Shown: piece by piece, positions 42,410 to 53,500 of the stretch
Layout: every line of letters begins with the position of its first letter
Numbering within the stretch: position 1 is the first letter of the stretch
Source of the DNA: Flavobacterium humidisoli
Lineage (GTDB): Bacteria > Bacteroidota > Bacteroidia > Flavobacteriales > Flavobacteriaceae
Reading direction: 5' to 3'
Assembly (NCBI RefSeq): GCF_023272795.1
Contig: NZ_CP096829.1
Span: 2,666,001 to 2,730,000 of the forward strand
DNA length: 64,000 nucleotides
Program-made: the position numbers and the translations under genes
The notes under the pieces: generated by a model
The model's database searches: none
The model's input: only the letters and a program-made list of their open reading frames with translations
Told to the model about the DNA's origin: nothing

Positions 42410-42989
42410 TTTACCAGAATAAATTAGGAATTAATTCTTCGTTTGTTATATATTGATTATTTTTTTTGAAGTTTTTCAAAAGTGGTGAAATCTTCTTGAA
42501 AACCTTAGATGTTTGCAGATTGAGTTTTGGCTTAGTGCAGATATTTCTCTTTTAGAGTAGCTTGAACATTTCCTTTATCACATATTACATTTAATGAAAT
42601 GTATTTTAAAAATTCTGCGGATTGCATATGTACTGTGGATGAATGTAAAAACCGTGTAAAAGAGCATTTTTTTTTAAAAGGTTCAATTATTTTCTGATTA
42701 GAAGAAAAAGTGATAGTACATTCTTATGTTTAAGAGAAACAGAAGGATCTTTGTATTTCTTAAGAATATTGATAGCCTTTAGAAGAGATACCCTTGTAGT
42801 AGAATTTGTTTTCTGTTACTTAAATGAAACTCCCAAAGAATAGAACAATTTAAATATATAAAAATATTTTTAGAATTATGATTTGATCATTGATGTCTAA
42901 GTTATAAAATTAAAATCAAGAACCATATTATATAACCATTTGCGAGAAATTACAATATAGATATAAGCATTCTTTAGCAACGAACAAAT
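42410..42989. other. Intergenic region right of the ICE end
   Basis: About 580 very AT-rich bases between the attachment site and the deacetylase gene. I see no gene, no tRNA and no strong hairpin. Confidence 0.5.
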
Positions 42990-43709
42990 TTAGAACAAAT
43001 TTAATTTACCAAATCTTATTTTTAATTTAAAAATCAGTAAACTATCTTGACCTTTAATATCTATTCTTTTTATCTCGTAATCATCTTTAAAAGGAAAGCG
43101 ATTTGGACGATTGCCGATTCTTAATCCCAATTTTATTCTATTGCTAATTAGTATTTGTTTAAAATTTTCTTTCCTATTCCCTGCCTTAGGGTAGTTGCCA
43201 TAGGGATACGCCAAGACTGGATATATTTTTAATCCATTATCCTCAATTATCTTTTCACATTTTAGAAAATCATTTTGTATTTCTATTGCAGATAATAAAC
43301 TATATTTTTTATGTTCATATGAATGATATCCTAATTCTATCCTATTGCTATTTAGACCTTTTAACTGCTCAATTGTCATGATCTTTTTTTTAGAAAATCC
43401 ATAACCATTTATCCATAAATCTGTTTTTCCTATATAAAAAAAAGGAATAAAAAAACTGGCCTTAAAATTAAATTTTTCCAGTAATGGGATAGCAAAAATC
43501 AGTTGATTTTCAGTAGCATCGTCAAAAGTGAGTACAATGCTTTTTTTGGGTATAGATTTCATTCTTTGTAATTCGGAAAAATGAAACGTTGTATAATTGT
43601 TGTTTTTTAAATATTGAAGCTGTTGCTCTAAGTTTTGCACAGAAACAGTTAATTTATTACTTTCAGTATCACAAATGTTATGATACATTAAAATAGGGAG
43701 TATAGCCAT
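42990..43709 (-). CDS. Polysaccharide deacetylase family protein
   Basis: A NodB-type carbohydrate deacetylase (239 aa). Motifs in order: LPILMYHNI at the N-terminus, VLTFDDAT (motif 1, metal and catalytic Asp, near residue 60), HSYEHKK (metal His, near 130) and YPYGNYP. No signal peptide, so it may act in the cytoplasm or at the membrane face. It lies with a glycosyltransferase gene on the same strand 137 bases away, a small envelope-polysaccharide module of very low GC, likely acquired. Confidence 0.88.
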   Translation of the reverse strand: MAILPILMYHNICDTESNKLTVSVQNLEQQLQYLKNNNYTTFHFSELQRMKSIPKKSIVLTFDDATENQLIFAIPLLEKFNFKASFFIPFFYIGKTDLWINGYGFSKKKIMTIEQLKGLNSNRIELGYHSYEHKKYSLLSAIEIQNDFLKCEKIIEDNGLKIYPVLAYPYGNYPKAGNRKENFKQILISNRIKLGLRIGNRPNRFPFKDDYEIKRIDIKGQDSLLIFKLKIRFGKLNLF

Positions 43710-43846
43710 TTTATATATTAAAGATTATAAAAATAAAAAACTAATCTAACTTGAATTTTAAAATATTTAGACAATTGAAACGATTATGATCTCACATTTT
43801 CTTATGAATCAAATTATTTTAGAAAAAAATAAAACCTCAATAATTT

Positions 43847-44617
43847 TTATATTTTCTGTTTTTGTATTTTCAAAAGTTTTGCGTATTTCATATAACAGAA
43901 GAAACTCTGAATTAGTGCAAATGATAGCCCGTCTATTCCATTAAAAATACCTTTCTTAAAAAAATAGCAACGAATAAAAGCGACTATTCCATTTAGAATA
44001 GGTTTGTAAAATTTTACTCTCACATTTTTATCAAAAAGCTGTTGGGATTGCCAAGTAGTATATAGGTTTTTTTTTAAAATAATATGATCTAAAGACTTCC
44101 AAGCATAATGTAAAATATGCACAGGTACTTTTTTAGCATTTTGTGCAATTATTCTTTGATGAACTATTGAATCTGATGGATGGGCTGTTTTTTTATTAAA
44201 AAGCCGGACTGTATAATCTGGATACCAACCTGAAAAATTTATAAGTTTATCATCTAAAAAATTTTTTATTCTAAAGCTAAAAGCATCATAATTGCCTTCT
44301 AAATATTCTTTTGTAAAAATAAAATTTTCCGCATCTTTATCTAGAAATTCATCTGCATCCAGATTAAGAATCCAATCATTTTTGCAGTATTGAAGACCAT
44401 AAGAGCGTTGCGGACCATCTCCCAGAAAAGACTGTTTTATAATAATTGCTCCTTTTTCTTTGGCTATTTTAGCTGTTTTGTCATTACTGAATGAATCTAC
44501 AACAACTATTTCGTCACAAATTCTAAATAAAGAATCAATACATTTACCAATATTTTTTTCTTCATTCAAAGTAATAATTAAACCACTAATTTTCATATTC
44601 TTTATATATTTAGACAT
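43847..44617 (-). CDS. Family 2 glycosyltransferase (LPS core type)
   Basis: A GT-A fold glycosyltransferase (256 aa). It begins ISGLIITLNEEKNIGKCIDS, has VVDSFSNDKT, NLDADEF (the DxD metal site near residue 95) and SGWYPDYTVRLF, the pattern of KdtX/WaaE-like enzymes that add a sugar to LPS core. ATG at 44596 is an alternative start. Composition is very AT-rich, like the deacetylase downstream. No other LPS genes are nearby. Confidence 0.88.
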   Translation of the reverse strand: MSKYIKNMKISGLIITLNEEKNIGKCIDSLFRICDEIVVVDSFSNDKTAKIAKEKGAIIIKQSFLGDGPQRSYGLQYCKNDWILNLDADEFLDKDAENFIFTKEYLEGNYDAFSFRIKNFLDDKLINFSGWYPDYTVRLFNKKTAHPSDSIVHQRIIAQNAKKVPVHILHYAWKSLDHIILKKNLYTTWQSQQLFDKNVRVKFYKPILNGIVAFIRCYFFKKGIFNGIDGLSFALIQSFFCYMKYAKLLKIQKQKI

Positions 44618-45668
44618 GATTCTTGTATTGCTTTATATTTTAGATCTTAAAAAAAACTTAATTAGCGTTTATAGGTGTAGCTCTTTATTTGAGTCAATAT
44701 TAATTTTGTTACTGACAAGATGGGAAAGAGAATTTTGGTATCTTTATAAAAAAACAAAAAAAAATGTTTTTCTATGTTTAATTTTGACTATCGTCTACTC
44801 TAATTTTATAATAAATCATTTTAAATATGTTTTTTTTTAACTCAAAAAAAAATGAATTTTCCATTTAGATTATTTGAAACTTAGATCGTGGAGATAATCG
44901 AAATAATTAAAAAAAAAGAAAAAAACAAATCTTAGAAGATTAATTGACAAATGTAAATTCTAATCTTAGATATAATTGTAAACTTGTAATATGTATGCCG
45001 GAATAAGTAACAATTGGCATGAAGGAAATAAAAATTTCGAAATTGTTTAGTGTTGAAATAGTTTATTTAGGTAATGACAAAAAAGTGAAAATAAGGACAA
45101 AGAATAAAATCAGTTCCAGTTAGCTGGTAATAGTCGAAAATACAGGAAAATATAAATGTAAGTCCAAATTGTGATCTTGAGGCATACTGTTATAAATATT
45201 TATGACAAAGATTTTGAGGCTTTAGGATTTTTTTAAGTTTCTTTAAATATTAATGACCCCCAAATAGGTCCATAGTAAGACAAAGGTTATATCATATGAT
45301 GATTAGTTAATTAATATTTTGTTTTCTGAGGGTAAAGACGAGGGTAATGCAAACTGTTAGCTGTAAAGAAAAAGTTGGGTATAATAGTCTATCCTGATTG
45401 CCACTATCTTCAATGTAACAGAAAATTTATTCAAAATGATAATTATTTGAACAAATAAGTAAATTGAATCATTATTAAGTAAGTTTGTGATTGTTGGTAA
45501 CGTAAAGTCGAATTATATGAAAATAAATTAATAGTTTTAAGAAAAGTTTTTTCTGCTATTGCTGATAAAGTAATATTTGTGATAAACCTAACAAATTTTA
45601 ACTGTGCCATAATGTGCCGTCAATTTTTTGAATGTTTTTATAGAAATTTAAATAGGGTATAATAAGAA
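44618..45668. other. Gene-free AT-rich stretch
   Basis: About 1,050 bases with no convincing gene on either strand: short frames only, no family motifs. Probably decayed island DNA. Confidence 0.5.
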
Positions 45669-45700
45669 AAACCCTGAAAATTATTTAATTTTCAGGGTTT
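45669..45700 (-). terminator. Terminator downstream of the tRNA-Ser-like gene
   Basis: A perfect 15-bp stem (45669-45683 with 45686-45700, AAACCCTGAAAATTA and its complement) and 2-base loop, followed by Ts on the minus strand. It is placed 17 bases after the tRNA-like 3' end. Confidence 0.8.
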
Positions 45701-45716
45701 GCCGCCTTAACCTTTT

Positions 45717-45797
45717 CGGAGGAAGAAGGAATTTGAACCCGTACCTCTTACAGTCAGCAGTTTTCGATGCGGCATTCGACAGCTCTGCCATTCCTCC
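45717..45797 (-). tRNA. Degenerate tRNA-Ser-like gene (anticodon probably CGA)
   Basis: On the minus strand the acceptor arms GGAGGAA (from 45797) and TTCCTCC (45724-45718) pair fully, with discriminator G as in tRNA-Ser. The D-arm ATGGCAGAGCTGTCGAATGC and a long variable arm fit the serine type. The anticodon arm is about 3 bases short (CCGCATCGAAAACTGC) and has mismatches, and the T-stem pairs poorly. Total 81 bases instead of about 88. Either a pseudogene or a divergent element-borne tRNA. Confidence 0.5.
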
Positions 45798-46005
45798 AAT
45801 TTGATGCATACTATAGTTTGTTGAAGGTGCGAAATATAGAATGTTTTTTCGATTGTATTTTTTTTTTTTTTTTTTTTTTTGAAACTACATATAAGGAGAA
45901 TTATATTTGTGTGCTAGTGTAAAAACAATCTTCAATAATTAATGGTTGGGGGGTATTTTAAATGCAATCTTTTTTACATCATTTTAAAGGTGTTAATGCC
46001 AAGTA
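45798..46005. other. Intergenic region with a 23-base T run
   Basis: No gene. An uninterrupted run of 23 Ts covers about 45858-45880, a likely site of length variation or sequencing error. Confidence 0.5.
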
Positions 46006-46043
46006 AAAAGAGGTGTCTCACAAATTTTAAGCTGACCTCTTTT
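46006..46043 (-). terminator. Terminator of the second integrase
   Basis: A 9-bp stem AAAAGAGGT / ACCTCTTTT (46006-46014, 46035-46043) with a 20-base loop lies 31 bases after the integrase stop. It resembles the terminator of the first integrase in position and sequence (GAGG...CCTC). Confidence 0.6.
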
Positions 46044-46074
46044 AGTTTTAAATGCGATATTTAAATAAACAGGT

Positions 46075-47376
46075 CTAAATGTGATACTTCTTTTTTATCA
46101 TCTGGATTTCTTTTTCTAATCTGCCCAATGCATCCAAGTCCTCAGGGGATATTTTAGCTTTATTTTTGTCGAGCTTCTCGTTAAGTATTGACATTTCCCT
46201 TCCGATGGTTGCCTGCTCAGTAATTGCGTAAGCTTCTGTCTGCTTAACAGAGGAATGCCCAAGCAGTTCTTTTACCACGTTGATTGGAACATTATTGTTT
46301 AATGTGACGGTGCTTCCAAATGTACGGCGTGCCATATGGGTATTCAGAGTAAATGGAAAGCCGCATAGCGCTGCAATTTCTTTAAGGTACCCATTCATCT
46401 TCTGATTGGAATAAACAGGCAGCAGAGTCCCTCGTTTGATGCAGAGAGGATGATCTTTATATTTTTCAAGAATTCTGGCAGCATGGGGAAGAAGCGGAAT
46501 CTTTGCAGTTGAATTAGTTTTCTGTCTCTCAGAGATAATCCATGGCTTCCCGTCCACACCATCTTTGATATCTGACCTGGTAAGCTGGTATGCATCAATA
46601 TATGCAAGTCCGGTGTAGCATTGGAATACAAAAATGTCGCGTCCTACACTGAGTCTTTCTATTGAAAACTGATATGCTTCCAGTTCTGCCAATTCTTTTG
46701 CAGAGATAGGCTTCTTTACAATTTTTGTTTTTTTGCCTTTAAAGCTCTTAAATGGATCTTTTTCGATAACTTCTTTGTCAATGGCACGTATTACAATTTT
46801 TTTGAAGTTGGCAATGTATTTAAGGGCTGTATTATTGCTGCACTTGCGGACAGATCGAAGGTAAAACTCAAAATCTTTTACGAATTCAAGATCTAAATCG
46901 GCAAATTCAAAATCATCAGCATTATACTTGAATTTTATAAATGTGGACACATGATTTTTGGTTATGTTAAACCTCTCTAGGGTTGCGCCGGTATAGCCAT
47001 TGCCAATCAGTGCCTCCAATTCATTATTATGTTTTTGAAATTCTTCAAGAACTTTTACCCTTGGAGAATTTCTTCCCATGACATGATCCATTATTTTCTG
47101 AGAGGTTATTGGTTTTCCGCTGTATAGGATCTCTGTTTTGATGTCATGGATTTTCGTGGTAAGTGAGTCCAAGAAAAAGTTGAGGGATTTTGCATCTTCT
47201 TTTGTGCCTATTGCTCTCTCTGTTCTTTTATTCCAGCGTTCAATGTCCCATTGGCGTCTGGTAGATGCTTCTTTTGGGATACCGTCTACGGTAATCCTAA
47301 AATAAACGGTTCTAATGTTACTTGCATGGCGGGGTACTTTCAAAAAGAAAATTAGCCCAAAGCTGTTCTCTAGCAT
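46075..47376 (-). CDS. Second tyrosine integrase, close relative of the ICE integrase
   Basis: A 433-residue recombinase that aligns end to end with the integrase at 40785: same opening MLENSFGLIFFLK, same CYTGLAYIDAYQL, HMARRTFGSTVTL, and LLGHSSVKQTEAYAI. It is intact. It lacks any accompanying transfer genes, so it marks the end of a second, mostly decayed or small element. A hairpin and a tRNA-end-like sequence follow on its upstream side, as for the first integrase. Confidence 0.92.
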   Translation of the reverse strand: MLENSFGLIFFLKVPRHASNIRTVYFRITVDGIPKEASTRRQWDIERWNKRTERAIGTKEDAKSLNFFLDSLTTKIHDIKTEILYSGKPITSQKIMDHVMGRNSPRVKVLEEFQKHNNELEALIGNGYTGATLERFNITKNHVSTFIKFKYNADDFEFADLDLEFVKDFEFYLRSVRKCSNNTALKYIANFKKIVIRAIDKEVIEKDPFKSFKGKKTKIVKKPISAKELAELEAYQFSIERLSVGRDIFVFQCYTGLAYIDAYQLTRSDIKDGVDGKPWIISERQKTNSTAKIPLLPHAARILEKYKDHPLCIKRGTLLPVYSNQKMNGYLKEIAALCGFPFTLNTHMARRTFGSTVTLNNNVPINVVKELLGHSSVKQTEAYAITEQATIGREMSILNEKLDKNKAKISPEDLDALGRLEKEIQMIKKKYHI

Positions 47377-47383
47377 AATTCAA

Positions 47384-47655
47384 CTTATTAGATTAGTAAA
47401 TGTAGAATTATAACCTTATTTAAACAAGATGTAAACGTGCTTAACCCCTTTGATATCGGGACTTAAGGTGGAATTTTGTGGCACACTTTTAAAATCTTAG
47501 CCTGTGCCACGAATGCGCCACGAAGATTTTGTTTGTTTTTGAAAATATTGAAAAGCGGTATAAAAGAAGAAACCCTGCAAATCGTCTGATTTGCAGGGTT
47601 TTCCGTGAATTTTAGCCTTTTTTGTAAACTTTGAAAAGTCTCATTTTAAGCTCTC
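47384..47655. other. Upstream region of the second integrase
   Basis: No gene. It holds an 8-bp inverted repeat GTGGCACA / TGTGCCAC (47478-47485, 47503-47510), a further partial copy (GCGCCAC near 47515), and a 14-bp hairpin AAACCCTGCAAATC / GATTTGCAGGGTTT (47570-47583, 47588-47601). The arrangement copies that upstream of the first integrase. Confidence 0.6.
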
Positions 47656-47669
47656 AGCGGAGAAAGAGG
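47656..47669 (-). other. Possible attachment site: tRNA-Ser 3'-end-like remnant
   Basis: On the minus strand CCTCTTTCTCCGCT matches what I know of the last bases of many Bacteroidetes tRNA-Ser genes. The remainder of the tRNA is absent. By analogy with 42375-42395 it may be the end of the element of the second integrase. The tRNA identity is from memory. Confidence 0.4.
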
Positions 47670-48097
47670 TTCCTCCTCGATGTATTAAACCCCTAGTAAA
47701 TACTAGGCTTCGTATGCTATTTAAGAGTCGGCACAGTAAAAAAGTGTACCTCGAAATCTTAACCAATTTCTCAAGTCAAATATAGGTTAAAAACAGCATA
47801 AATATACAAAAAAATTATGGAATTTCCAGAGCTTTCAAAATTTAAAATTGATATTTATTTGTCAATTGATGTATTTTGAAGGTATCTTTAGAACATTATT
47901 ATGGGGGTTTTTGCGTAATTAGAGTTTTGATGATTTCAATCTATTTCAAAATTTTTATTTTATGATTCATGGGAATTCTTTGTGAATGCAAAATATTTTG
48001 TTAAGCAAAAAAATAGATTTCAATTTATTATAATATTCTTTTCTGATTCTCCATTATATGCTTATATATCCAGATTTATCTTCTCATAAAAAACCAT
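47670..48097. other. Intergenic region before the IS remnant
   Basis: About 430 AT-rich bases, no gene. A small hairpin CTAGT-AAAT-ACTAG lies near 47692-47705. Confidence 0.45.
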
Positions 48098-48960
48098 GAA
48101 AAAATATATTCGATTGAAAAGATGTGCAGAGTCTTAAAAGCCAGCCCAAGCAGCTGCCATAATTGGAAGCTGCAGGTTCCATCAGAAAAGACAGAGGAGA
48201 ACTGCTCTGATAAAAGAAGGAACTGCTTCAATATACTTAATGCTAAAAAGCGGTATGGAAGCCCAAGAATTATCCTTGAACTGCAAAGCCAAGGATATCA
48301 GATATCCAGAAAGCTTTAGCTACATACATGAAGCAGTTAGGGCTGCACAGCAAATTGAGCAAAAAATTCAAGGCAGCGGCCAATTCAAAACACAATTATT
48401 TTACTGTTCGATATATCCTAAAAAGGGAACCTGAAAAGGCTCGGGTTTTCAGAGATCACCTGTATACAAACAAAGGATGGATTTTTATACCTGCCCATTA
48501 TTTTAGATGCATTTGACAGAAAGACAGCTGGCTGGAGTTCAAGCAATGGACTAAGCACTAAACAAACTGTATTGAAGGCTTGGGAAAGGCAACCAAGAAC
48601 AGGACAATTGCAGATGAATTAATATTCCATTCTGACCGAGGGAACAATATTCCAATAAAAAATTTGCAGATCCACTGGACTCTTATAAAATATCACAAGA
48701 AGCAGAAGCCGTAAAGGAGACTTCTGAGATAATGATGCCACTGAAAGTTTTTTCAAACCTTTCAAAACGGAATTGGTTGATGGAAGCAAATTGCTTTCTA
48801 GAGAACAGATGAAACTTGAAATTTTTGACTCGAGCGTAAGAGAACAGGCGAAGCAATAAATCGAAAATTTGTCACAATAAAAAAAAAGGCATTCGGCTTT
48901 GAACCATAAAACAATTGAAGAATTTAATAAACTAACTAATTATAAAAATGCAGCTTAGCC
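48098..48960 (+). pseudogene. Wrecked IS3-family transposase (OrfB)
   Basis: Fragments in different frames line up along an IS3 OrfB: YSIEKMCRVLKASPSS, then KKRYGSPRIILELQSQGYQIS, MKQLGLHSKLSKKFK, DRKTAGWSSSNGLSTKQT, the DDE-core piece LIFHSDRG, and ATESFFKPFKTEL, then LLSREQMKLEIF. At least four frameshifts or stops break it. No OrfA, and I could not define terminal inverted repeats. Not functional. Confidence 0.8.
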
Positions 48961-50596
48961 TTTTCTCCAGTTTTTTTTTGCATATCCAATACATTCTTCT
49001 ATTGCATATAGAACACCAAACGAAATGGAATTATTACACCAGCAAATGAAAAATTAGTAGCGTAAAAAGTCTCCACTTTTTAGTTGCAATTTCAATAGGA
49101 ATCCAAGCTAAGTTAGAACATCCATTACGCATTTATATGTTTTTTTTTATTAGTTATAATTCCTATCTTATTGTTAATTTTATTTCGTTAAATAACTAAT
49201 TATAAGCATTTCTATAATTTATTAACTAAGGAAATTTTATGGACTTTGTCCTTAAAAGATTCTAAAATAATTATTGGACTCTGATATAAGCTTTTGTGAA
49301 AAAAATAATATCAATGCAAAATTATTTATTTATTTGCTATGCACATTAAGTTTTCGACAGAAAGCAACTGATAGCTGTAGGTCGAAAATATAAGATGTTA
49401 AGCTTAATTTAAATGGTCTAATTCAAGCAAATTAATTATTAATAGTCACAGTATATATTTGATGAAATTATATGAAAAGGTGGGTGATGATTTCAGTGAC
49501 TTTGGGTATTGTTGAGATAATAGCCTGAATTAAGTAAAAATGTTTGCATTAGTGAGAAGATCCCACTAGAGTAAAATAAACTTATATTAGGAAATTTAGT
49601 TGCAAAAGGAGAGAAAATTAATCGGAAATATATAACCTGAAGGTATAGATTATTGCGTATGTAAGGAAATTTCTTAACTGAGGACAAAAGTAGTTAAAAG
49701 GTTTATATATTATAAAACTAAATAATATCCGCAATATGTCAAAAGTTTGAAGTCGTATTTCTTGTTGTTTTTTAAATGAGCATCGTAAAATGCATTCAAA
49801 AACAAGTCGATAGTTGAAGAGTCAAATTCGTAAACATTGTTTTTTATTTTACAACTGTTGTTGCTGTTTTTTCTTTGTGAATAAATATTAAATGGTTGGT
49901 AAAGTCTTTTAAATATTTTATAAGTTCTATTTTAAATTGACTTTAGCAGTGTTCCCGTGTTAGATTTCCCCAAATCCTAAGTGATGCGATTTTTATTGAT
50001 GCGCTTCGATAACAGTTATTGATTATCTCAAGTTTTTACGAGATGATAATTGACCAAAAAGCATACATTGACGTTGTTTCTTACAAGTAAAATATTTAAC
50101 ACTTTTATTGCCGAAATATTTTGTTATAAGCCTTTCAAAAATGCTTTTTGCTAGAAAAATCAAACAATTGATAGGTACAGATTTTTTTGAAATTTTTGTA
50201 AAGTTAATTTAGGGCTAGAGCAGTTAAATGCAAATTGGTATGCCCAAAAATGAGGTATAAAATGCATATCTTAAATATTTAGGAATAAAAAAAATATACG
50301 GCATTTGAGCACCGTATCGTTTTTTTTTTTTTTTTGCATAAAAATGATTTATAAAAACGGCTGCTTGCCTTCCATGAGTTTTGTTTTGAATACAGGATAG
50401 AGGTTGTTTTTTATTGTTGGTTACCCTTTATTACTGCTGATAAATAGTTTGCTTACTGGTCGGGGAAGTTAACAGAGCTCTCCATTGCCTTTTTTACTAT
50501 AGTATTTATATCTGTTTTAAATGAATTTTTTAGAGAATTAATTAAAGAAGATTTAAAAGTAAAACTTTTATAAAAGAATATTATTTAGGATTATTT
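48961..50596. other. Gene-free region upstream of the giant surface protein
   Basis: About 1.6 kb, AT-rich. Short frames such as 49493-49687 (minus) have no family features. The only clear structure is the terminator at 50296. The promoter of the surface protein should be in the last 250 bases, but I cannot place a full consensus. Confidence 0.5.
50296..50335 (+). terminator. Orphan Rho-independent terminator
   Basis: ATACGG (50296-50301) pairs with CCGTAT (50312-50317) and is followed by CG and a run of about 16 Ts. No protein gene precedes it on the plus strand, so it may end a small RNA or be left from a lost gene. Confidence 0.65.
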
Positions 50597-53500
50597 ATGG
50601 AAAAAAACTATTCGTATAAACAAAAAAAAAGTAATTTTAGTAATTTGTTTTTAAGCTTTTTAGTATTAGTAGCTGTTCTTTTTTCTAATGAAAGTACTTA
50701 TGGGCAGGATTGTTCTTTAAATGCTGGAATACCTATTACAATTTGTGAAAATAGTCCACTGCTTTTAAGTGGTGTAGTGGGAGGCAATATGGTAAGCCAT
50801 AAGTGGACTCAAATAGCAGGCCCATCGGTGCTTATTCAAGATCCCAATAGTGCTGTAACGTCAGTTTTAGGTGCTGTTGGAGGTAATGTCTACAGATTCC
50901 GTTTATCTGGAGTGTGTTCGATAGGAACAACTTCTCAAGATGTTACAATCACGGTCAATCCAATAACAATAGCCAAAGCGGGAACAAATATAGAAGGCTG
51001 CCCCGGTACCTATCCGCTGTCAGCGAATTCTCCTTTGAATCCCGGAGAAACAGGAATATGGGTAAAAAATGGCTCAGATAATGCTGGTGTAACAATAAAT
51101 AATCCAACTTCGCCTAATGCAACAATAACATTATCTTCAAGTGCTGCAGGAAGTACACAATTAAGCTGGAAAATTAGTTCTTCTTCTTGTTCATCATCGT
51201 CATCAATAACAGTAACAAATTATGGGGGTGAAGTAATTGCAAATGCGGGTCCTGATCAAACTTTATCAGAATGCTACACCAATACACAGTCTACAATTTT
51301 AAATGCATCAATAGGAGGAAATGGAACAGGAAAACAAGAAGGGACATGGTCGTTTGTGTCAGGCCCTGCTGTGCCAACAATTACAAATCCCAATAGTGAA
51401 AATGCAGCGGTTTCTGATCTAATAGAAGGTCCTTATGTTTTTAGATGGGCAGTTCAAGGTCCGTGTGTGCTTGGCTCTGACACCGTAACTATTAATGTGC
51501 CGCCAGCGACACAAGATGTTACAGATGCAGAAGGAATAAATAGAACTCAATCATTTTGCGATAAGTCAATAACTTCAACAGTTTTACAAGGAAACATTCC
51601 CCTGTATGCTGGAGAAACGGTTGAGTGGAGTACAAATTCAGGAGCAACTATAGTTTCTCCAAATAGTTCAACTACACTTATCACAGGATTAGATTTTAAC
51701 ACTAAGGGCACTTATACTTTTATTTACAAAATTAAAGGCAATAGTGAAGTCAATCCAAAATGTGAAACTCAGTCGACTTTTACGGTGCAGTATGTTAGTA
51801 GTCCAACTGCGCTTATCTTAAACAATGGTGTTAGTACTGTTGTTCTGCCAGTAAACGTTACTTCCGGAAGCATACCAATGAGTTCTACAGGCGGTAATGA
51901 CAATCAATATATATATTTGAAAGGCCCGGATGATGTTATGCCTTCTTTAAATTTTGATGAAGGTAATCTTAATTTTTCTAATTTAACAAAAGCGGGAACC
52001 TATACTTTCAGAGTTAGAAGATACACAAGTGGCAGTTTTGCTATTGGCTGTTTAGAAGCATTTGCTGATATAAGTATAGTTGTTTCATTAAGTCCTGAAC
52101 CGTCAAATGCGGGTACAAAAGTTGCTTTACTTTGCGGCGTTACCACAACTCAATTATCAGGTAATAATCCAACCTTGATGACTACGTCAGGCTTGTCTGG
52201 TTACTGGTCGCAAGTAAGTGGTCCCAATGTGGCAAGTTTTGATGATATAAAAAAAAATAATCCTAATATAAGTAATTTGATTTCAGGTGTATATGTTTTT
52301 AGATGGAATATATCTGGGGGAATAAATGCAATTGACACTTTCAGTGAAACATCAATAACAGTATCGCAGCCGCCTTTTTCAAATGCAGGAGAAACACCTG
52401 TTACAGCATGCGCAGGCAGTTATTTTCTTGATGCTGCTCCGTTAATAGAGGGGCAAACTGGACATTGGACGCAGCTTGGGGGGGCTCCAATTGTTACAAT
52501 TGTAAATCCAGCAAGTCCGCAAACATATATAAATGGAATGTTGCCAGGCGGTACATATACTTTTAGATGGACTGTGACAGCTGCTGGTATAAATTGTACT
52601 CCTTCATGGAGTGATGTTGTTGTTAACACTATAGCTACATTTTCGCCGTCTCCTGCTGTGGCAGGATCTGATTTTTGTCTGCCTTCGGGAACAACTAGAA
52701 CAACATTATCTGCTGCTAATGCTGTTAATGGCACTGGTACTTGGGCCCAAATAGCAGGATCTTCAGTTTCTATTGTAAATCCTAATTCTGCTGATGCAGC
52801 AATTGAAGGTTTAACTGATGGTATTTATAAGTTTCAATGGACTACCGCAGCTGATCCACTCAATTCCTCACTTTGCACTAGCTTTTCTGACACTATAACC
52901 ATAACGGTAGCTGCCGAACCAAAATCTATAGGCGGAACGGATCAAGACGTTTGCGGAAATATAGTTATTATGAATGCAAATGTCCTTACAACAGGTTTAG
53001 TAGGAACATGGGTTCAGGTTTCAGGAGATAGTTCCTGGTCTGTTGATGATATAAATAATCCAAAAGCAGTGTTTAGTAATTTAGCAGCTGGAAATTATGT
53101 TTTTAAATGGGTAGTTAGAAGAGGAACTTGTGACTCTGATTCCTCTGAGGTAAGTTTTAAAGTAAGTTTACCCCCTACTGTTGCAACGGTATCAACTGGG
53201 TCTGTGGATGTATGTGATACAAAGATAAATTTAAACGGAAACACTATAACTTCCGGAGCAGGAACCTGGCAGGTAGTTTCAGGCCCTAATAATCCGGTAT
53301 TTGCTAATGCAAATATTGGCAATACTGCAGTTTCAGGGCTTACAACAGGAACTTATTTATTAAGATGGTCTAGTACAAATGGTCCAGGTTGCGCAACATC
53401 AACAGCAGATTTAACATTAAATGTAAATGCTCCTGCAGACGCCGGACCAGATCAGGTACTTTGTAATGCAACTGAAATTATGTTACAAGGCACAAAAGGA

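Noticed and set aside
45858-45880. The long T run as a terminator
   Set aside because: No GC-rich stem precedes it on either strand. It is more likely a slippage tract.
49493-49687. Small minus-strand gene in the gene-free region
   Set aside because: Low-complexity composition, no start context and no family features.
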